Part shown: piece by piece, positions 30,741 to 38,587 of the stretch | Layout of the letters: every line of letters starts with the position of its first letter | How positions within the stretch are numbered: the first letter of the stretch is position 1 | From: a virus | IMG/VR virus record: IMGVR_UViG_3300048589_000333 | Coordinates: 1-44,576 of that record | DNA length: 44,576 nucleotides | Direction: 5' to 3' (one strand) | Translations under genes and position numbers: made by a program | Notes under the pieces: model-generated | What the model was told of the DNA's origin: nothing | The model's database searches: none | Seen by the model: only the letters and a program-made list of their open reading frames with translations

Positions 30741-31306
30741 GGTTGCGCTCCCTGTTCCGGTTCTTCGTTCAACCACTCATACACACCGCCGCTTGGATGG
30801 TGCGACCCTGGAAGCGCCGTGTAATGCCCTGTCCAACGCAACTCGACAAACGCCCCATCCACCTCGGCAACCGGCCTGCGCTCCTTGCCCTTCGGAATGT
30901 CCAAAGGTTCCTGAGTGCGCAGCCACAAATGGAAACCGTTGCCCGGCGTTTTCACCGTCCACGGGTAGTCTGCTGGCAAGCTAAACTTTTGCATGAAACC
31001 TTGCAGCGTTTCTTCTGGACAATGGTCGAAGTCAAAGCAAACCAAGTTGCCTGAAATCGGCCCACTGATCGCAGCAATGCCGCGCACATCCGCCCACCAA
31101 GCCGGTTCAAGCAATGCATCGAAAAGCCTGCCTTCCTGCTTGGTTGATTCCCAATCTTCCCAACGAAAACGCAACACGCCGCCCGTCTTGCCGACTCCGA
31201 CAACCACCGGCCGTTTGTCGTTGCCGAGCGGAACAATGTTGAAGCCGAGCGAATGGTAGTACCGTGCGAGCGTCCTCCAGTGGATAGCAGCTTCTTTAGC
31301 GTTCAT
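30728..31306 (-). CDS. Bifunctional primase-polymerase (prim-pol) domain protein
   Basis: The 192-aa product starts MNAKEAAIHWRTLARYYHSL. It has the prim-pol pattern: Y-H-S-L-G-F-N-I-V-P-L, a K-R-P loop, W-E-D-W, then N-L-V-C-F-D-F-D-H with the catalytic Asp pair near residue 92, K-T-P-G-N-G-F-H-L-W, and Y-T-A-L-P-G-S-H-H-P-S-G-G-V-Y-E-W. It should make primers and extend DNA. The separate helicase gene follows directly, so this is a split primase-helicase. No other DNA polymerase was recognised. Confidence 0.9.
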   Translation of the reverse strand: MNAKEAAIHWRTLARYYHSLGFNIVPLGNDKRPVVVGVGKTGGVLRFRWEDWESTKQEGRLFDALLEPAWWADVRGIAAISGPISGNLVCFDFDHCPEETLQGFMQKFSLPADYPWTVKTPGNGFHLWLRTQEPLDIPKGKERRPVAEVDGAFVELRWTGHYTALPGSHHPSGGVYEWLNEEPEQGAQPWIL

Positions 31307-31482
31307 GCGTACACCTTCTCTCCGTCCAAATAGCGCCAGTGTGTAATGGTAGCCATTACAAAGTTCTCATTTGGATAGCGCCAATCCAACCCATCCCAAA
31401 AGACTTGCACCCACGCCGTGAGCACCCACGCCTCTACCACCTCGCGCACGGCTGGATAGCCTGTAATTTCAACAACACCCAT
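31303..31482 (-). CDS. Unknown protein, 59 aa, upstream of prim-pol
   Basis: ATG at 31482 has AGGAG 10 nt upstream; the end overlaps the prim-pol start (ATGA). Product MGVVEITGYPAVREVVEAWV and on contains W-V-Q-V-F-W-D-G-L-D-W-R-Y-P. Aromatic-rich, with no TM or signal. No family recognised. It follows a terminator-like hairpin, so the prim-pol unit may have its own transcription control. Confidence 0.65.
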   Translation of the reverse strand: MGVVEITGYPAVREVVEAWVLTAWVQVFWDGLDWRYPNENFVMATITHWRYLDGEKVYA

Positions 31483-31501
31483 GATCTGATGACTCCTATA
31501 G

Positions 31502-31544
31502 AAAAAAAGGCTGCCTTCCAGTCTGTGCGCAACACCTGGAAGGC
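31502..31544 (-). terminator. Terminator/attenuator before prim-pol unit
   Basis: On the minus strand GCCTTCCAG and CTGGAAGGC form a 9-bp stem with a 14-nt loop, followed by AGCC and a run of seven T. It lies between the ParB-like gene and the 59-aa gene. Confidence 0.75.
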
Positions 31545-31653
31545 CTTGACTCGGTTCCACTTACGACGATAAGGAGAGTCAAACTCGCCGTGCGCAACTA
31601 ATGCCGAGCGCCAGGAAGATTACTGTTTCTGGCTAGTTCGTATGAGTAGCGCT

Positions 31654-32304
31654 CTAGATTTTGGGAGCATAGCTTTGTACTAATGCGACATCCGCTTGAA
31701 TGGCACGCCACAAATCCCGTGGTGTAATCAGATTTGCTTTTACGGCAACCCGCACTGGATTTTGCATTCGATGTACAATCAGCCATCTCAGTATTTGAGC
31801 GCACTTCTTCTTATCGTCTGGATCAACGCCTAAAAAGTTTCTTGCCGTAGCAAATTCTTTAATTACATTGAGTGCCATACCGTGCTCTTGCAACATGGCA
31901 ACTCCACCGGGTAGATATTCTTCAATCTTGAAATAAACTTCTCGGATCGCCTCCGGTGCGTTATTTACATCGAATCCACCGGCTGGACTAAGCACATAAA
32001 CCCATGCCTTACTATCAATAGGCTTTGTTGACGCATTCAATGTAGCCCAGCCGTCTTGAAGTGAAAGCGGCAATCGAATAATCGGAATCTCACCTAGCTT
32101 TAAGTAAAGGGCAGCGGTTGTTCTACGATGACCGTCGATAATTTCGTAGTTATTTGCCGTGATAACTGGCACAACAAACCCTACCCGCTTGATTCCTTCG
32201 ATGAGCGTTTTCATCTTCTTGTCTTTTAGATTGACTCTCATCGGTGGATTGAATCCAGCCGGTTTCAACTGCTTTGGATTGACCCACTCAATTTGGATTT
32301 TCAC
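31654..32304 (-). CDS. ParB/sulfiredoxin-fold nuclease-like protein
   Basis: GTG start at 32304 with GGAGAA upstream, overlapping the HTH gene stop (GTGA). The 216-aa product has the ParB N-terminal pattern: K-P-A-G-F-N-P, G-F-V-V-P-V-I, then E-I-I-D-G-H-R-R-T-T-A-A near residue 55. Phage ParB-like proteins can be DNA-binding, CTPase or nuclease. No ParA is present, so a full partition system is not supported. The coding sequence looks more AT-rich than its neighbours. Confidence 0.82.
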   Translation of the reverse strand: MKIQIEWVNPKQLKPAGFNPPMRVNLKDKKMKTLIEGIKRVGFVVPVITANNYEIIDGHRRTTAALYLKLGEIPIIRLPLSLQDGWATLNASTKPIDSKAWVYVLSPAGGFDVNNAPEAIREVYFKIEEYLPGGVAMLQEHGMALNVIKEFATARNFLGVDPDDKKKCAQILRWLIVHRMQNPVRVAVKANLITPRDLWRAIQADVALVQSYAPKI

Positions 32305-32930
32305 GATTGTTCTCCTTGTTCACTAAGCGCCGCAAGCCCTGCGTCAATCACATCGCGCCAAGCCACACCCAAAGCGGCGCGGCGTTCGTTCTGCTCCGCC
32401 GATGCGACAGGACGCACCAACTTTGCCCGTTTGCGCGAAAACGCCGTAGAGCCGCCTATTTTCGTTTCGCCGTGCAAATCAGTATCTATGTACTCTAAGC
32501 GGTTTTCCGTTGAATCTACCCCGGTGTTACTAGGGTAACATTTGATGCTAGGTTCCTGCGCTACGTTACCATTTACGTGTAGCGTCAAATCATGCGAATT
32601 TGCCACCAAAATGACATGCTTGGCGCGTCCGTCGCCTGCCAGCCAAACCGAAGCATCTGCGTGTGCGTGGTGGGCGACTGCATCGGTAATCGTGGCAGGC
32701 AACTCAGGCAGATTCACCGCCCGCCGCAACTCGCAACGCATTTGGCGCGTTAGCTCGTAGTCGCCGCGTTCGTAACGTGACCACGCCGCTTTGCTGTATT
32801 GCGACTGCATGACGCCGATCAGCTTGTCGAGGCTGAGGTTTTGCCGCAACTCGGCAAAAATGTCTTTGTAATCCTGATCGGTGAGATTGTCCTGTGTTGC
32901 GTTCGATGTAACCAGAGTTACAGGTGTCAT
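32301..32930 (-). CDS. Cro/XRE-like HTH protein, 209 aa
   Basis: The product starts MTPVTLVTSNATQDNLTDQD. Residues about 20-72 look like an XRE helix-turn-helix: L-R-Q-N-L-S-L-D-K-L-I-G-V-M-Q, then Y-S-K-A-A-W-S-R-Y-E-R-G-D-Y. The remainder is acidic-to-basic without a known family. One copy of the 14-bp palindrome (32908-32921) lies in its first codons and another (32526-32539) further inside, so it could be the protein that binds the motif. A regulator of the early operon is inferred. Confidence 0.7.
   Translation of the reverse strand: MTPVTLVTSNATQDNLTDQDYKDIFAELRQNLSLDKLIGVMQSQYSKAAWSRYERGDYELTRQMRCELRRAVNLPELPATITDAVAHHAHADASVWLAGDGRAKHVILVANSHDLTLHVNGNVAQEPSIKCYPSNTGVDSTENRLEYIDTDLHGETKIGGSTAFSRKRAKLVRPVASAEQNERRAALGVAWRDVIDAGLAALSEQGEQS
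32526..32539. promoter_or_regulatory. GTWACC-like palindrome, variant
   Basis: GTTACTAGGGTAAC: outer pentamers conserved, centre differs from the main group. Confidence 0.4.
32908..32921. promoter_or_regulatory. GTWACC-type palindrome, site 2
   Basis: GTAACCAGAGTTAC, within codons 4-8 of the HTH gene (V-T-L-V-T on the minus strand). Close to the translation start, so it could act as an operator for its own regulator. Confidence 0.6.
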
Positions 32931-33187
32931 TGCTTCACCTCGCGTCGTTCGTGGATACCGTGCGCTTCAAGACAAGCCGCGGCGACCGCGGCCACTTGCA
33001 GAACTTCCAGCAAAAGTGATTCCTTTGTCTCCTTGACGAAAGCATGTTCCGCCTCGCGCAGTTCTTGCCGCAAAATCACCAGATAATCGCCGATGCTGAG
33101 ATTGCGGTAGAGAATGCCGCCGTACTTGTCATCTTGGTAGCTGCGTTCACGTGCAACTGCATCGAACACATTTGCAATGTCAGGCAT
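32927..33187 (-). CDS. MazG-like nucleotide pyrophosphohydrolase-type protein
   Basis: ATG at 33187 is 9 nt from AAGGGG. The 86-aa product (MPDIANVFDAVARERSYQDD...) has the all-helical MazG-like pattern: E-R-S-Y-Q-D-D-K-Y-G, L-R-Q-E-L-R-E-A-E-H-A-F, then L-L-L-E-V-L-Q-V-A-A-V-A-A-A-C-L-E. The E-x-x-x-E on one helix and E...Q on the next are placed as in metal-binding NTP pyrophosphatases. Phage MazG proteins alter host nucleotide pools or (p)ppGpp. Its stop overlaps the HTH gene. Confidence 0.65.
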   Translation of the reverse strand: MPDIANVFDAVARERSYQDDKYGGILYRNLSIGDYLVILRQELREAEHAFVKETKESLLLEVLQVAAVAAACLEAHGIHERREVKQ

Positions 33188-33386
33188 AGACATATTCCCC
33201 TTCTCTGAGATACTGCGTAGTAGGCACCGTCTTGGTTGGCTTATAGCTGTGGTGCCCGGTTTGTGGATTGTGATAGCGTGTGTCATCATCCGTCGAGCAG
33301 CGCGGGCACCCGCTCCACTCAGCCGGAAACGTTTCACCGCACTCCGTACAAGTCACTTCATTTGGATGCACAATGATCTTGTTCAT
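33180..33386 (-). CDS. Zinc-ribbon protein, 68 aa
   Basis: ATG at 33386 overlaps the upstream stop (ATGA). Product MNKIIVHPNEVTCTECGETF and on has C-x2-C, then C-x2-C (G-C-P-R-C), a classical zinc ribbon at residues 13-31. The rest is polar (H-N-P-Q-T-G-H-H-S-Y-K) without a known fold. Small zinc-ribbon proteins in phages often bind RNA polymerase or nucleic acid. Confidence 0.75.
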   Translation of the reverse strand: MNKIIVHPNEVTCTECGETFPAEWSGCPRCSTDDDTRYHNPQTGHHSYKPTKTVPTTQYLREGEYVYA

Positions 33387-33976
33387 CGCACACCCCACGC
33401 TACGAATGTTCTGCCGTTGGCTTGCCACACCCGGCGCGGGGTGTCAAAACAGTGCAAGCCCTGATAATTTCGCTGTTGTTCAATGATTTCGGTTGCTTTT
33501 CCCTTGGCGGCGTCAATTTCCTTTTCAACATCACGGAAGCGGCGCGCACCCTGTCGTCTTGTCCCGCTCGCAACGCCGGTTTTCTGCTGCGTGAATCCTG
33601 CGCGCTTTACCAGTTCGCCCCACTCGACATGACAAGATTCGCGCAGTGCGTTCGCTGAGTAGCACTCACTACCGCGCACCTTGTTGTATTCATCCCTGGT
33701 CGGTGCGATGCCATTGACAGCAAGCTCCTGAATTCGCTTGATGGCTTTTTCGATTTCCTCTTCTGGCGTGCCAAACTTGATGCGCGGTACAGGAAAACCC
33801 GCCATTTCCACCAATTTCAACCATGCCAGCCCGCGCCGCTTGAACGTGTCAGAACCCAGGCAATCCCCCCGATTTGCGTCGAAGATGCGCACCGTTGGCG
33901 GCTTGCCGTCCTCGGCAAGTTCCTGAATTCGCTTGACTGCCTTCTCTACCTCTGCATTAAAATTTCTTACGCCCAC
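33383..33976 (-). CDS. HNH-associated repeat protein without nuclease domain
   Basis: GTG start at 33976 with GGAG 7 nt upstream, overlapping the DinG-like stop. The 197-aa product has two copies of a 52-residue unit: (V/I)-E-K-A-(V/I)-K-R-I-Q-E-L-A ... G-x-x-P-T ... W-x-x-L-V-(E/K)-x-A-G-F. This matches the homing-endonuclease-associated repeats (HNH_repeat type). No H-N-H catalytic motif follows, so it is a stand-alone DNA-binding module. The C-terminal 70 residues are basic and unassigned. Confidence 0.7.
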   Translation of the reverse strand: MGVRNFNAEVEKAVKRIQELAEDGKPPTVRIFDANRGDCLGSDTFKRRGLAWLKLVEMAGFPVPRIKFGTPEEEIEKAIKRIQELAVNGIAPTRDEYNKVRGSECYSANALRESCHVEWGELVKRAGFTQQKTGVASGTRRQGARRFRDVEKEIDAAKGKATEIIEQQRNYQGLHCFDTPRRVWQANGRTFVAWGVR

Positions 33977-36426
33977 AGTACATCTCCATTCTCTTCATAC
34001 TGGATTGCTTTCACGATAGGCAGCGCCTCTTGGCGCTTGGTGCGCCCGCCTTTGAATGCCTGTAATGCCTTCTGATCCGCCGCTGTAACCTGAGTTACAA
34101 CGGTTGGTTTGCACTTGCGAAGGAAGTCATCAACCACCGACGCATTGCTCAGCACTGGAGCCGGAGGTAAAGCCGGAATCACCAATTGTCTGCCGTACTG
34201 CGCAGACCGAACCCGGCTGTCCAAAATAGCAATGACGCCCTTGTCGGTGTGCGTGCGGATGAGTCGCCCCGATGCTTGCTTCAACTCAATGACCATCCGC
34301 GGCACTCTCAAATGATGGAACGGATACATTTCCAGCGTCTTGCCGGAAACGCCCTTGCTGCGTGCAAACTCCATCAAACTAGCCTCCATTGCCGCAAGCA
34401 ACGGGTTTGGAGCCTCAAATGGCATCTTGTCTACGATGACTAGACGAAGTGCCTGCCCGTCAATCGACACACCTTCAAAGAATGACTTCGTAGCAAAAAG
34501 AACGGCGTTGCCGTCCTCACGGAAGCGGCGTGCAATCTCAAGTTTTGGCATTTCGCCTTGCTTGAGTGTCTGCCAACGATTCAACCAAGAATTGCGCAGG
34601 CGTTCGGCTGCGTACTCCATCATGCTGATCGAGGTGAAGAGCAGGAAAGCGCCGCCGCCCGATGCCCGTACCAACCGATCCATTTCCTCAACCGCCCATT
34701 CTCGCCACGTCACGTCCTGTGGTTGCGGCGACGTGCCGTTGGGCAGGTAAATCATGGCGTTGTCAGCGTAGGGGAATGGTGAAGCGGCAATCATCCTGTA
34801 CCCGTCAGTTAATCCGCATTCACGCATGAATGCAGAGAGGTCAGGAGCCGCAAGCGTAGCCGAACAGAAGATGACCGGCTTCGAAGTGCGTGGCATGGTT
34901 TGCGGTGCGTCATGGTCGAGCGCCAACCAATCGTTTAAGAACATCGTTTCGGCGTCGCCTGCCACGTCCACATAATTGATGCACTCCGGCCCGTATGGAC
35001 GGCCTTCCAGGATGGCTACCTTGTCAGCCGTCAAAGTGCGGTGACAGCGTGCGCAGTGCGTGTAATGCGGCGTCTCGATTTCGCTTGTAACCGGAGTTAC
35101 ACCGGCAATCGAGCCGATAAACATGGACACATCCGCCGGAGCCGCCTTGAGCACTGGCATTTCGCTCGACTCAATCCAGCGCACCAACTCACCCGGCTGC
35201 GCCATCAAGCGCACCTTGTCGGATAGATTGCGCACCTTGTCGGCGCGTCGCTTCTGCTTGCGGCTTGCCGTGTCGGTTGGCAAGTCCTCATCTGTCCACA
35301 TCTCCTTGGCCAAATCGAGCAGCGTTTCAGCCAACGATAACCCTGCATCGAAGGTGTGTTGATTGGTTCCGATCTGCGCAGGCGCTTTGCCGGTTTTGGC
35401 ATCCTTCGAGGCCTCGATGTAATCCACAATCTGCCGCTCGAATTTTGCGCCCAACTCCATTGCATCGTTGAACGTGTCCAGGTATTCGACATACTGCTGT
35501 GCGGCGTCGATTGTTTTTACCATCGCACCGAGCCGCACCTCAGCACCGATAGCATTGCGTGCGTAGTCCGGCAGCTTGTGCGCTTCATCCACGACAAGTA
35601 CTTCGGCGTTGGGCAGGATACCGGCTGATGGATACAGTTCATGCACACAAAGCAACGCATGGTTTGTCACCACCACATCGGCGTTCTGCCGCTTGGCCTT
35701 GGCATCGTAGTAAAAGCACTCGTAGTACAACGGACAGTACTTTCCGCCGCAGTCATCATCTACCGTAAAATCGCTGAGTTCCTGCCATGTGACCGGAAAA
35801 TCGATTGTTTCGACGTTGCCATCTTCGGTTGCGTCGTACCACGCCGCAAGTTCCTTCGTCTTGAAGCCCTTCTCCCCGGCTTTCAGCTTGCAAGCGTAAT
35901 TGCCCTTGCCCTGTGCAAGCACAATGCTTTTGCCCGGAAAGATGCCAGCCAGAAACGGCAAATCCTTCGACATGAGTTGTGCTTGGAGCGCCTTGTTGCT
36001 TGTGCTGATGACAACCCGCTTATTCATCGCCATGCAGATAGCGGCGTATGCGTATGATTTGCCGACACCCGTCCCTGCTTCCACGATGGCAGGCTGATTG
36101 GTCTCGATGGCCCGTTGCACCATGCGCGCCATGTGGAGTTGAGGTAGACGCACTTCGTAGTTGTCGAGCCGCTGCGCAATCAAACCATTTGCACCAAAGA
36201 TCATGTCAGCGTAGGACGGCCATCGGCATGTCAAAACGTCCCCGTTTTCTTCCTTGAGTGCGTAATCTGGAACGCCTGCCGCCTCGGTGAGCATCTGCCA
36301 GTTTGGACGGTTGCCGGTAATGCGTAGTTGGAAATATCCATCCGTCACCGTCACCGACTGCCGCGCCGGTTGATCAGTGCAGGCACTCTCCCAAAGTCTT
36401 ATGAATGTTTGTTTCAGATCGTCCAT
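33967..36426 (-). CDS. dinG: DinG/XPD-type helicase with zinc-binding insertion
   Basis: The 819-aa protein starts MDDLKQTFIRLWESACTDQP with AAGGAG upstream. Motifs: Walker A V-E-A-G-T-G-V-G-K-S-Y near residue 118, D-E-A-H in V-L-V-V-D-E-A-H-K-L-P near 282, Fe-S-type Cys (N-Y-A-C near 178; C-G-G-K-Y-C and Y-Y-E-C near 225-238). Around 450-485 an insertion T-H-C-A-R-C-H-R-T-L and G-P-E-C resembles the small DUF6011 zinc domain, not usual for DinG. Predicted role is 5'-3' DNA helicase in replication or R-loop removal. Two copies of the 14-bp palindrome lie in this gene. Confidence 0.9.
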   Translation of the reverse strand: MDDLKQTFIRLWESACTDQPARQSVTVTDGYFQLRITGNRPNWQMLTEAAGVPDYALKEENGDVLTCRWPSYADMIFGANGLIAQRLDNYEVRLPQLHMARMVQRAIETNQPAIVEAGTGVGKSYAYAAICMAMNKRVVISTSNKALQAQLMSKDLPFLAGIFPGKSIVLAQGKGNYACKLKAGEKGFKTKELAAWYDATEDGNVETIDFPVTWQELSDFTVDDDCGGKYCPLYYECFYYDAKAKRQNADVVVTNHALLCVHELYPSAGILPNAEVLVVDEAHKLPDYARNAIGAEVRLGAMVKTIDAAQQYVEYLDTFNDAMELGAKFERQIVDYIEASKDAKTGKAPAQIGTNQHTFDAGLSLAETLLDLAKEMWTDEDLPTDTASRKQKRRADKVRNLSDKVRLMAQPGELVRWIESSEMPVLKAAPADVSMFIGSIAGVTPVTSEIETPHYTHCARCHRTLTADKVAILEGRPYGPECINYVDVAGDAETMFLNDWLALDHDAPQTMPRTSKPVIFCSATLAAPDLSAFMRECGLTDGYRMIAASPFPYADNAMIYLPNGTSPQPQDVTWREWAVEEMDRLVRASGGGAFLLFTSISMMEYAAERLRNSWLNRWQTLKQGEMPKLEIARRFREDGNAVLFATKSFFEGVSIDGQALRLVIVDKMPFEAPNPLLAAMEASLMEFARSKGVSGKTLEMYPFHHLRVPRMVIELKQASGRLIRTHTDKGVIAILDSRVRSAQYGRQLVIPALPPAPVLSNASVVDDFLRKCKPTVVTQVTAADQKALQAFKGGRTKRQEALPIVKAIQYEENGDVLWA
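34085..34098. promoter_or_regulatory. GTWACC-type palindrome, site 3
   Basis: GTAACCTGAGTTAC inside the DinG-like gene. Confidence 0.6.
35087..35100. promoter_or_regulatory. GTWACC-type palindrome, site 4
   Basis: GTAACCGGAGTTAC inside the DinG-like gene, identical to site 1 but read in another codon frame. Confidence 0.6.
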
Positions 36427-36450
36427 TGTGGAAACTCCTTGTTTGATAGA

Positions 36451-37251
36451 CTACAGCATTGCGAGTTGCTTCAACTCGTTGTGTGGAATGCCTTTTTTGA
36501 GGCAATTAAGCAGCACAATGAGTCGTCTTGGGTCGTTTGTTTCTTCTGGTGCAATGTCGTGTGTCCAGTTTGCGCCTAGCATGGTTCCTACCAATTGCAC
36601 GTCACGCCCATTTGGTGCGATGCGTGCAAACATATGCAGATCTGTTGTTCGTTTCCGCAATACAATTTTTTCGCCGCTCCATCTTCGTGACACAGAGGCA
36701 ACATCTACTGCAATTAGTTTTCCAGGAATCTTCAAAAAGAAATCTTCCTTAGACCACTTCTCCCAATCACCGGCGTTACTGGCTGGCCTGTAGAACTCTG
36801 GATAATTTTCACGAAACCAGTCCGTTACATGTTGCTCAATGACTAGACCCTTGCAGCGCGTATGCATATCAGTTTTTTCTTGCATGTTGCCTTGCGTACG
36901 CATCAAAGTGACATACGCGCCTTCGATGCCGGATGTGACATTGCCTTCGATTGTGATGGCTGTATCTTTAGCTGATGAGTTGAACAGGTCTAATTGTTGA
37001 TTTTGAAACCATCGGCGGCGCGCCATCAAACAATATGGCTTTTCAAGGTAAACGACACCGTGTTGCCTGTGCATGGGCAGCTTCTCGCGTACATCCTCGC
37101 TTACTTTATCCATTGCCACGTCTTTGACTGAGTAGCCAAGTAAATCTATGGCCTCTTTGGTCAGGTCGTTGTAGCGCATCGGCATCAATTTGCTTTCGAG
37201 CACGCGTACACATGCCGGAAACAAATCGGTCATTGAAGGTACAATGCTCAT
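36451..37251 (-). CDS. HARE-HTH protein with restriction-nuclease-like domain
   Basis: ATG at 37251 overlaps the ParB-methyltransferase stop (ATGA). The 266-aa product starts MSIVPSMTDLFPACVRVLES; residues 10-45 (A-C-V-R-V-L-E-S-K-L-M-P-M-R-Y-N-D-L-T-K-E-A) fit a HARE-HTH domain. The second half has V-I-E-Q-H-V-T-D-W-F-R, D-F-F-L-K-I-P-G-K-L-I-A-V-D-V-A-S, then K-R-T-T-D-L-H-M-F, like a PD-(D/E)XK core in which the ExK is degenerate (V-D-V). HARE-HTH domains are known to sit on nucleases and modification-sensing proteins. The gene looks AT-rich. Function with the methyltransferase is inferred. Confidence 0.65.
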   Translation of the reverse strand: MSIVPSMTDLFPACVRVLESKLMPMRYNDLTKEAIDLLGYSVKDVAMDKVSEDVREKLPMHRQHGVVYLEKPYCLMARRRWFQNQQLDLFNSSAKDTAITIEGNVTSGIEGAYVTLMRTQGNMQEKTDMHTRCKGLVIEQHVTDWFRENYPEFYRPASNAGDWEKWSKEDFFLKIPGKLIAVDVASVSRRWSGEKIVLRKRTTDLHMFARIAPNGRDVQLVGTMLGANWTHDIAPEETNDPRRLIVLLNCLKKGIPHNELKQLAML

Positions 37252-38519
37252 TCTCCAACCCTCCAGATAATCAACTCGCGCGTGATGACAAGCAGCTTGC
37301 GGTTTTCCTTTGCCCAGTTCACCTGCTGAGCGTTGTACTGTTCTGTCGAGTACGGAACAGACACACGGTTTTCAAGTGTGAGTTTCTTGTTGCCGACATT
37401 GCGCACCAAGTCGGTTACGTGGTCAGCAAACTCGCGGCCCGGCGTTTTCCATTGCGTAGGCTGAATCAATAGCGCAATCACGCCTTTGGACTGCCGCTTT
37501 GCAATGTCTCTAACGATACCGGTCAACGTGTCGGTAAACTGGTTAAGCTCCATGTTTGCCAAGTCGGTTGGATCGTTGCTGTATTGTCCTTCTGCCTGCT
37601 TCCAGTACGGAGGATCAAGGTAGGTAAGCGTCACCTGTGACCAGTTCCTATTGAGGTTTGGCGCGCCGTCAAGTACTAGGTCATGCTTGCGAATTTCGTT
37701 CTCACGTTCCACGATGGGCTTGCGGTCGCTGACACAGTAACGGCGTAGGCGTTTTCGACAAACGTCAATCGTCGCACCACCACCGGCAAACGGATCAACT
37801 ACGATGTCAAACGGCTGTGTGTAGAGGTACAGCAGGTTATCGACAATCGCCTGTTCGGAGTTGCCGAAGTGACTCACGCCGTTGGTTTTCTTGGCAAACG
37901 TCCATACGTTGTACAGCGGGGGAACGTAATCAGAGTCCATGTAATCCGATGATAGTTTCAGATTTTTTGGCAACGTTTCCGAAATATCCGAAAGTGCATC
38001 TTTTACAGGCTGAACAGACAAATCTAACGCCTCTGCGATTTCCTCGTATGTCATCGCAGCCATCCACATGTTGAAAATGCGTTCCTTGCGTTCCTCTCTG
38101 ATTTGCTTGTCAACGTCGCCAAGATAGCTTTGCACTGAGCGCAAGGAAACAGAAAGCGTCTGCGCAATGGCCTGCTTATCCATGCCAGTACCGGCGTTAT
38201 AAAGCCGGATCGCCATCTTGCGCTTGTCCTGCTCGCCAAGTTGCAAGCCATGGGAGGCATTGCGCTGAATTGCTAATGCAAGCAATTCCAGATCGCTATT
38301 GGTCTGCGTGATGGTGACGGCGATTTCGTCGGCTTCCATCTTGCGGTGAGCCGTCCAACGGTGAAAGCCGTCGATCAATTCATTGTGCTGATTGATTTCG
38401 ATAGGTGGTAAGACTTCCAGATTTTCAGCATAACGCTGGATCATTGCCGGATCGGACTTGATACGAGGATACAAATCCTCGCGATAGACAATCTCAGAAA
38501 CCAGTTTTGTACCAGTCAT
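37248..38519 (-). CDS. ParB-domain DNA methyltransferase
   Basis: ATG at 38519 is used because GAGG lies about 10 nt upstream. The 423-aa product has a ParB N-terminal domain (N-E-L-I-D-G-F-H-R-W near residue 48), an HTH (D-K-Q-A-I-A-Q-T-L-S-V-S-L-R-S-V-Q-S-Y), then a methyltransferase with motif I V-V-D-P-F-A-G-G-G-A-T near 243 and motif IV T-Y-L-D-P-P-Y-W near 303. ParB-methylase fusions occur in phages and plasmids. It is followed by the HARE-HTH nuclease-like protein, so a restriction-modification or modification-directed module is plausible. Confidence 0.88.
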   Translation of the reverse strand: MTGTKLVSEIVYREDLYPRIKSDPAMIQRYAENLEVLPPIEINQHNELIDGFHRWTAHRKMEADEIAVTITQTNSDLELLALAIQRNASHGLQLGEQDKRKMAIRLYNAGTGMDKQAIAQTLSVSLRSVQSYLGDVDKQIREERKERIFNMWMAAMTYEEIAEALDLSVQPVKDALSDISETLPKNLKLSSDYMDSDYVPPLYNVWTFAKKTNGVSHFGNSEQAIVDNLLYLYTQPFDIVVDPFAGGGATIDVCRKRLRRYCVSDRKPIVERENEIRKHDLVLDGAPNLNRNWSQVTLTYLDPPYWKQAEGQYSNDPTDLANMELNQFTDTLTGIVRDIAKRQSKGVIALLIQPTQWKTPGREFADHVTDLVRNVGNKKLTLENRVSVPYSTEQYNAQQVNWAKENRKLLVITRELIIWRVGE

Positions 38520-38538
38520 GGTTAGCATTCCTCAGAAA

Positions 38539-38581
38539 GTCGTTACCGTGGTTACAGCATCGCCGTAACCACGGTAACGAC
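38539..38581. repeat. 17-bp inverted repeat carrying two GTTAC-type palindromes
   Basis: GTCGTTACCGTGGTTAC (38539-38555) and its perfect reverse complement (38565-38581) surround a 9-nt loop, between the ParB-methyltransferase and the putative ssDNA-binding gene. No T-run follows on either strand. Each arm is a variant of the 14-bp palindrome. Confidence 0.9.
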
Positions 38582-38587
38582 ATTGAA

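Noticed and set aside
31654-32304. Plasmid-type ParABS partition system
   Set aside because: Only ParB-like domains are present; no ParA ATPase recognised.
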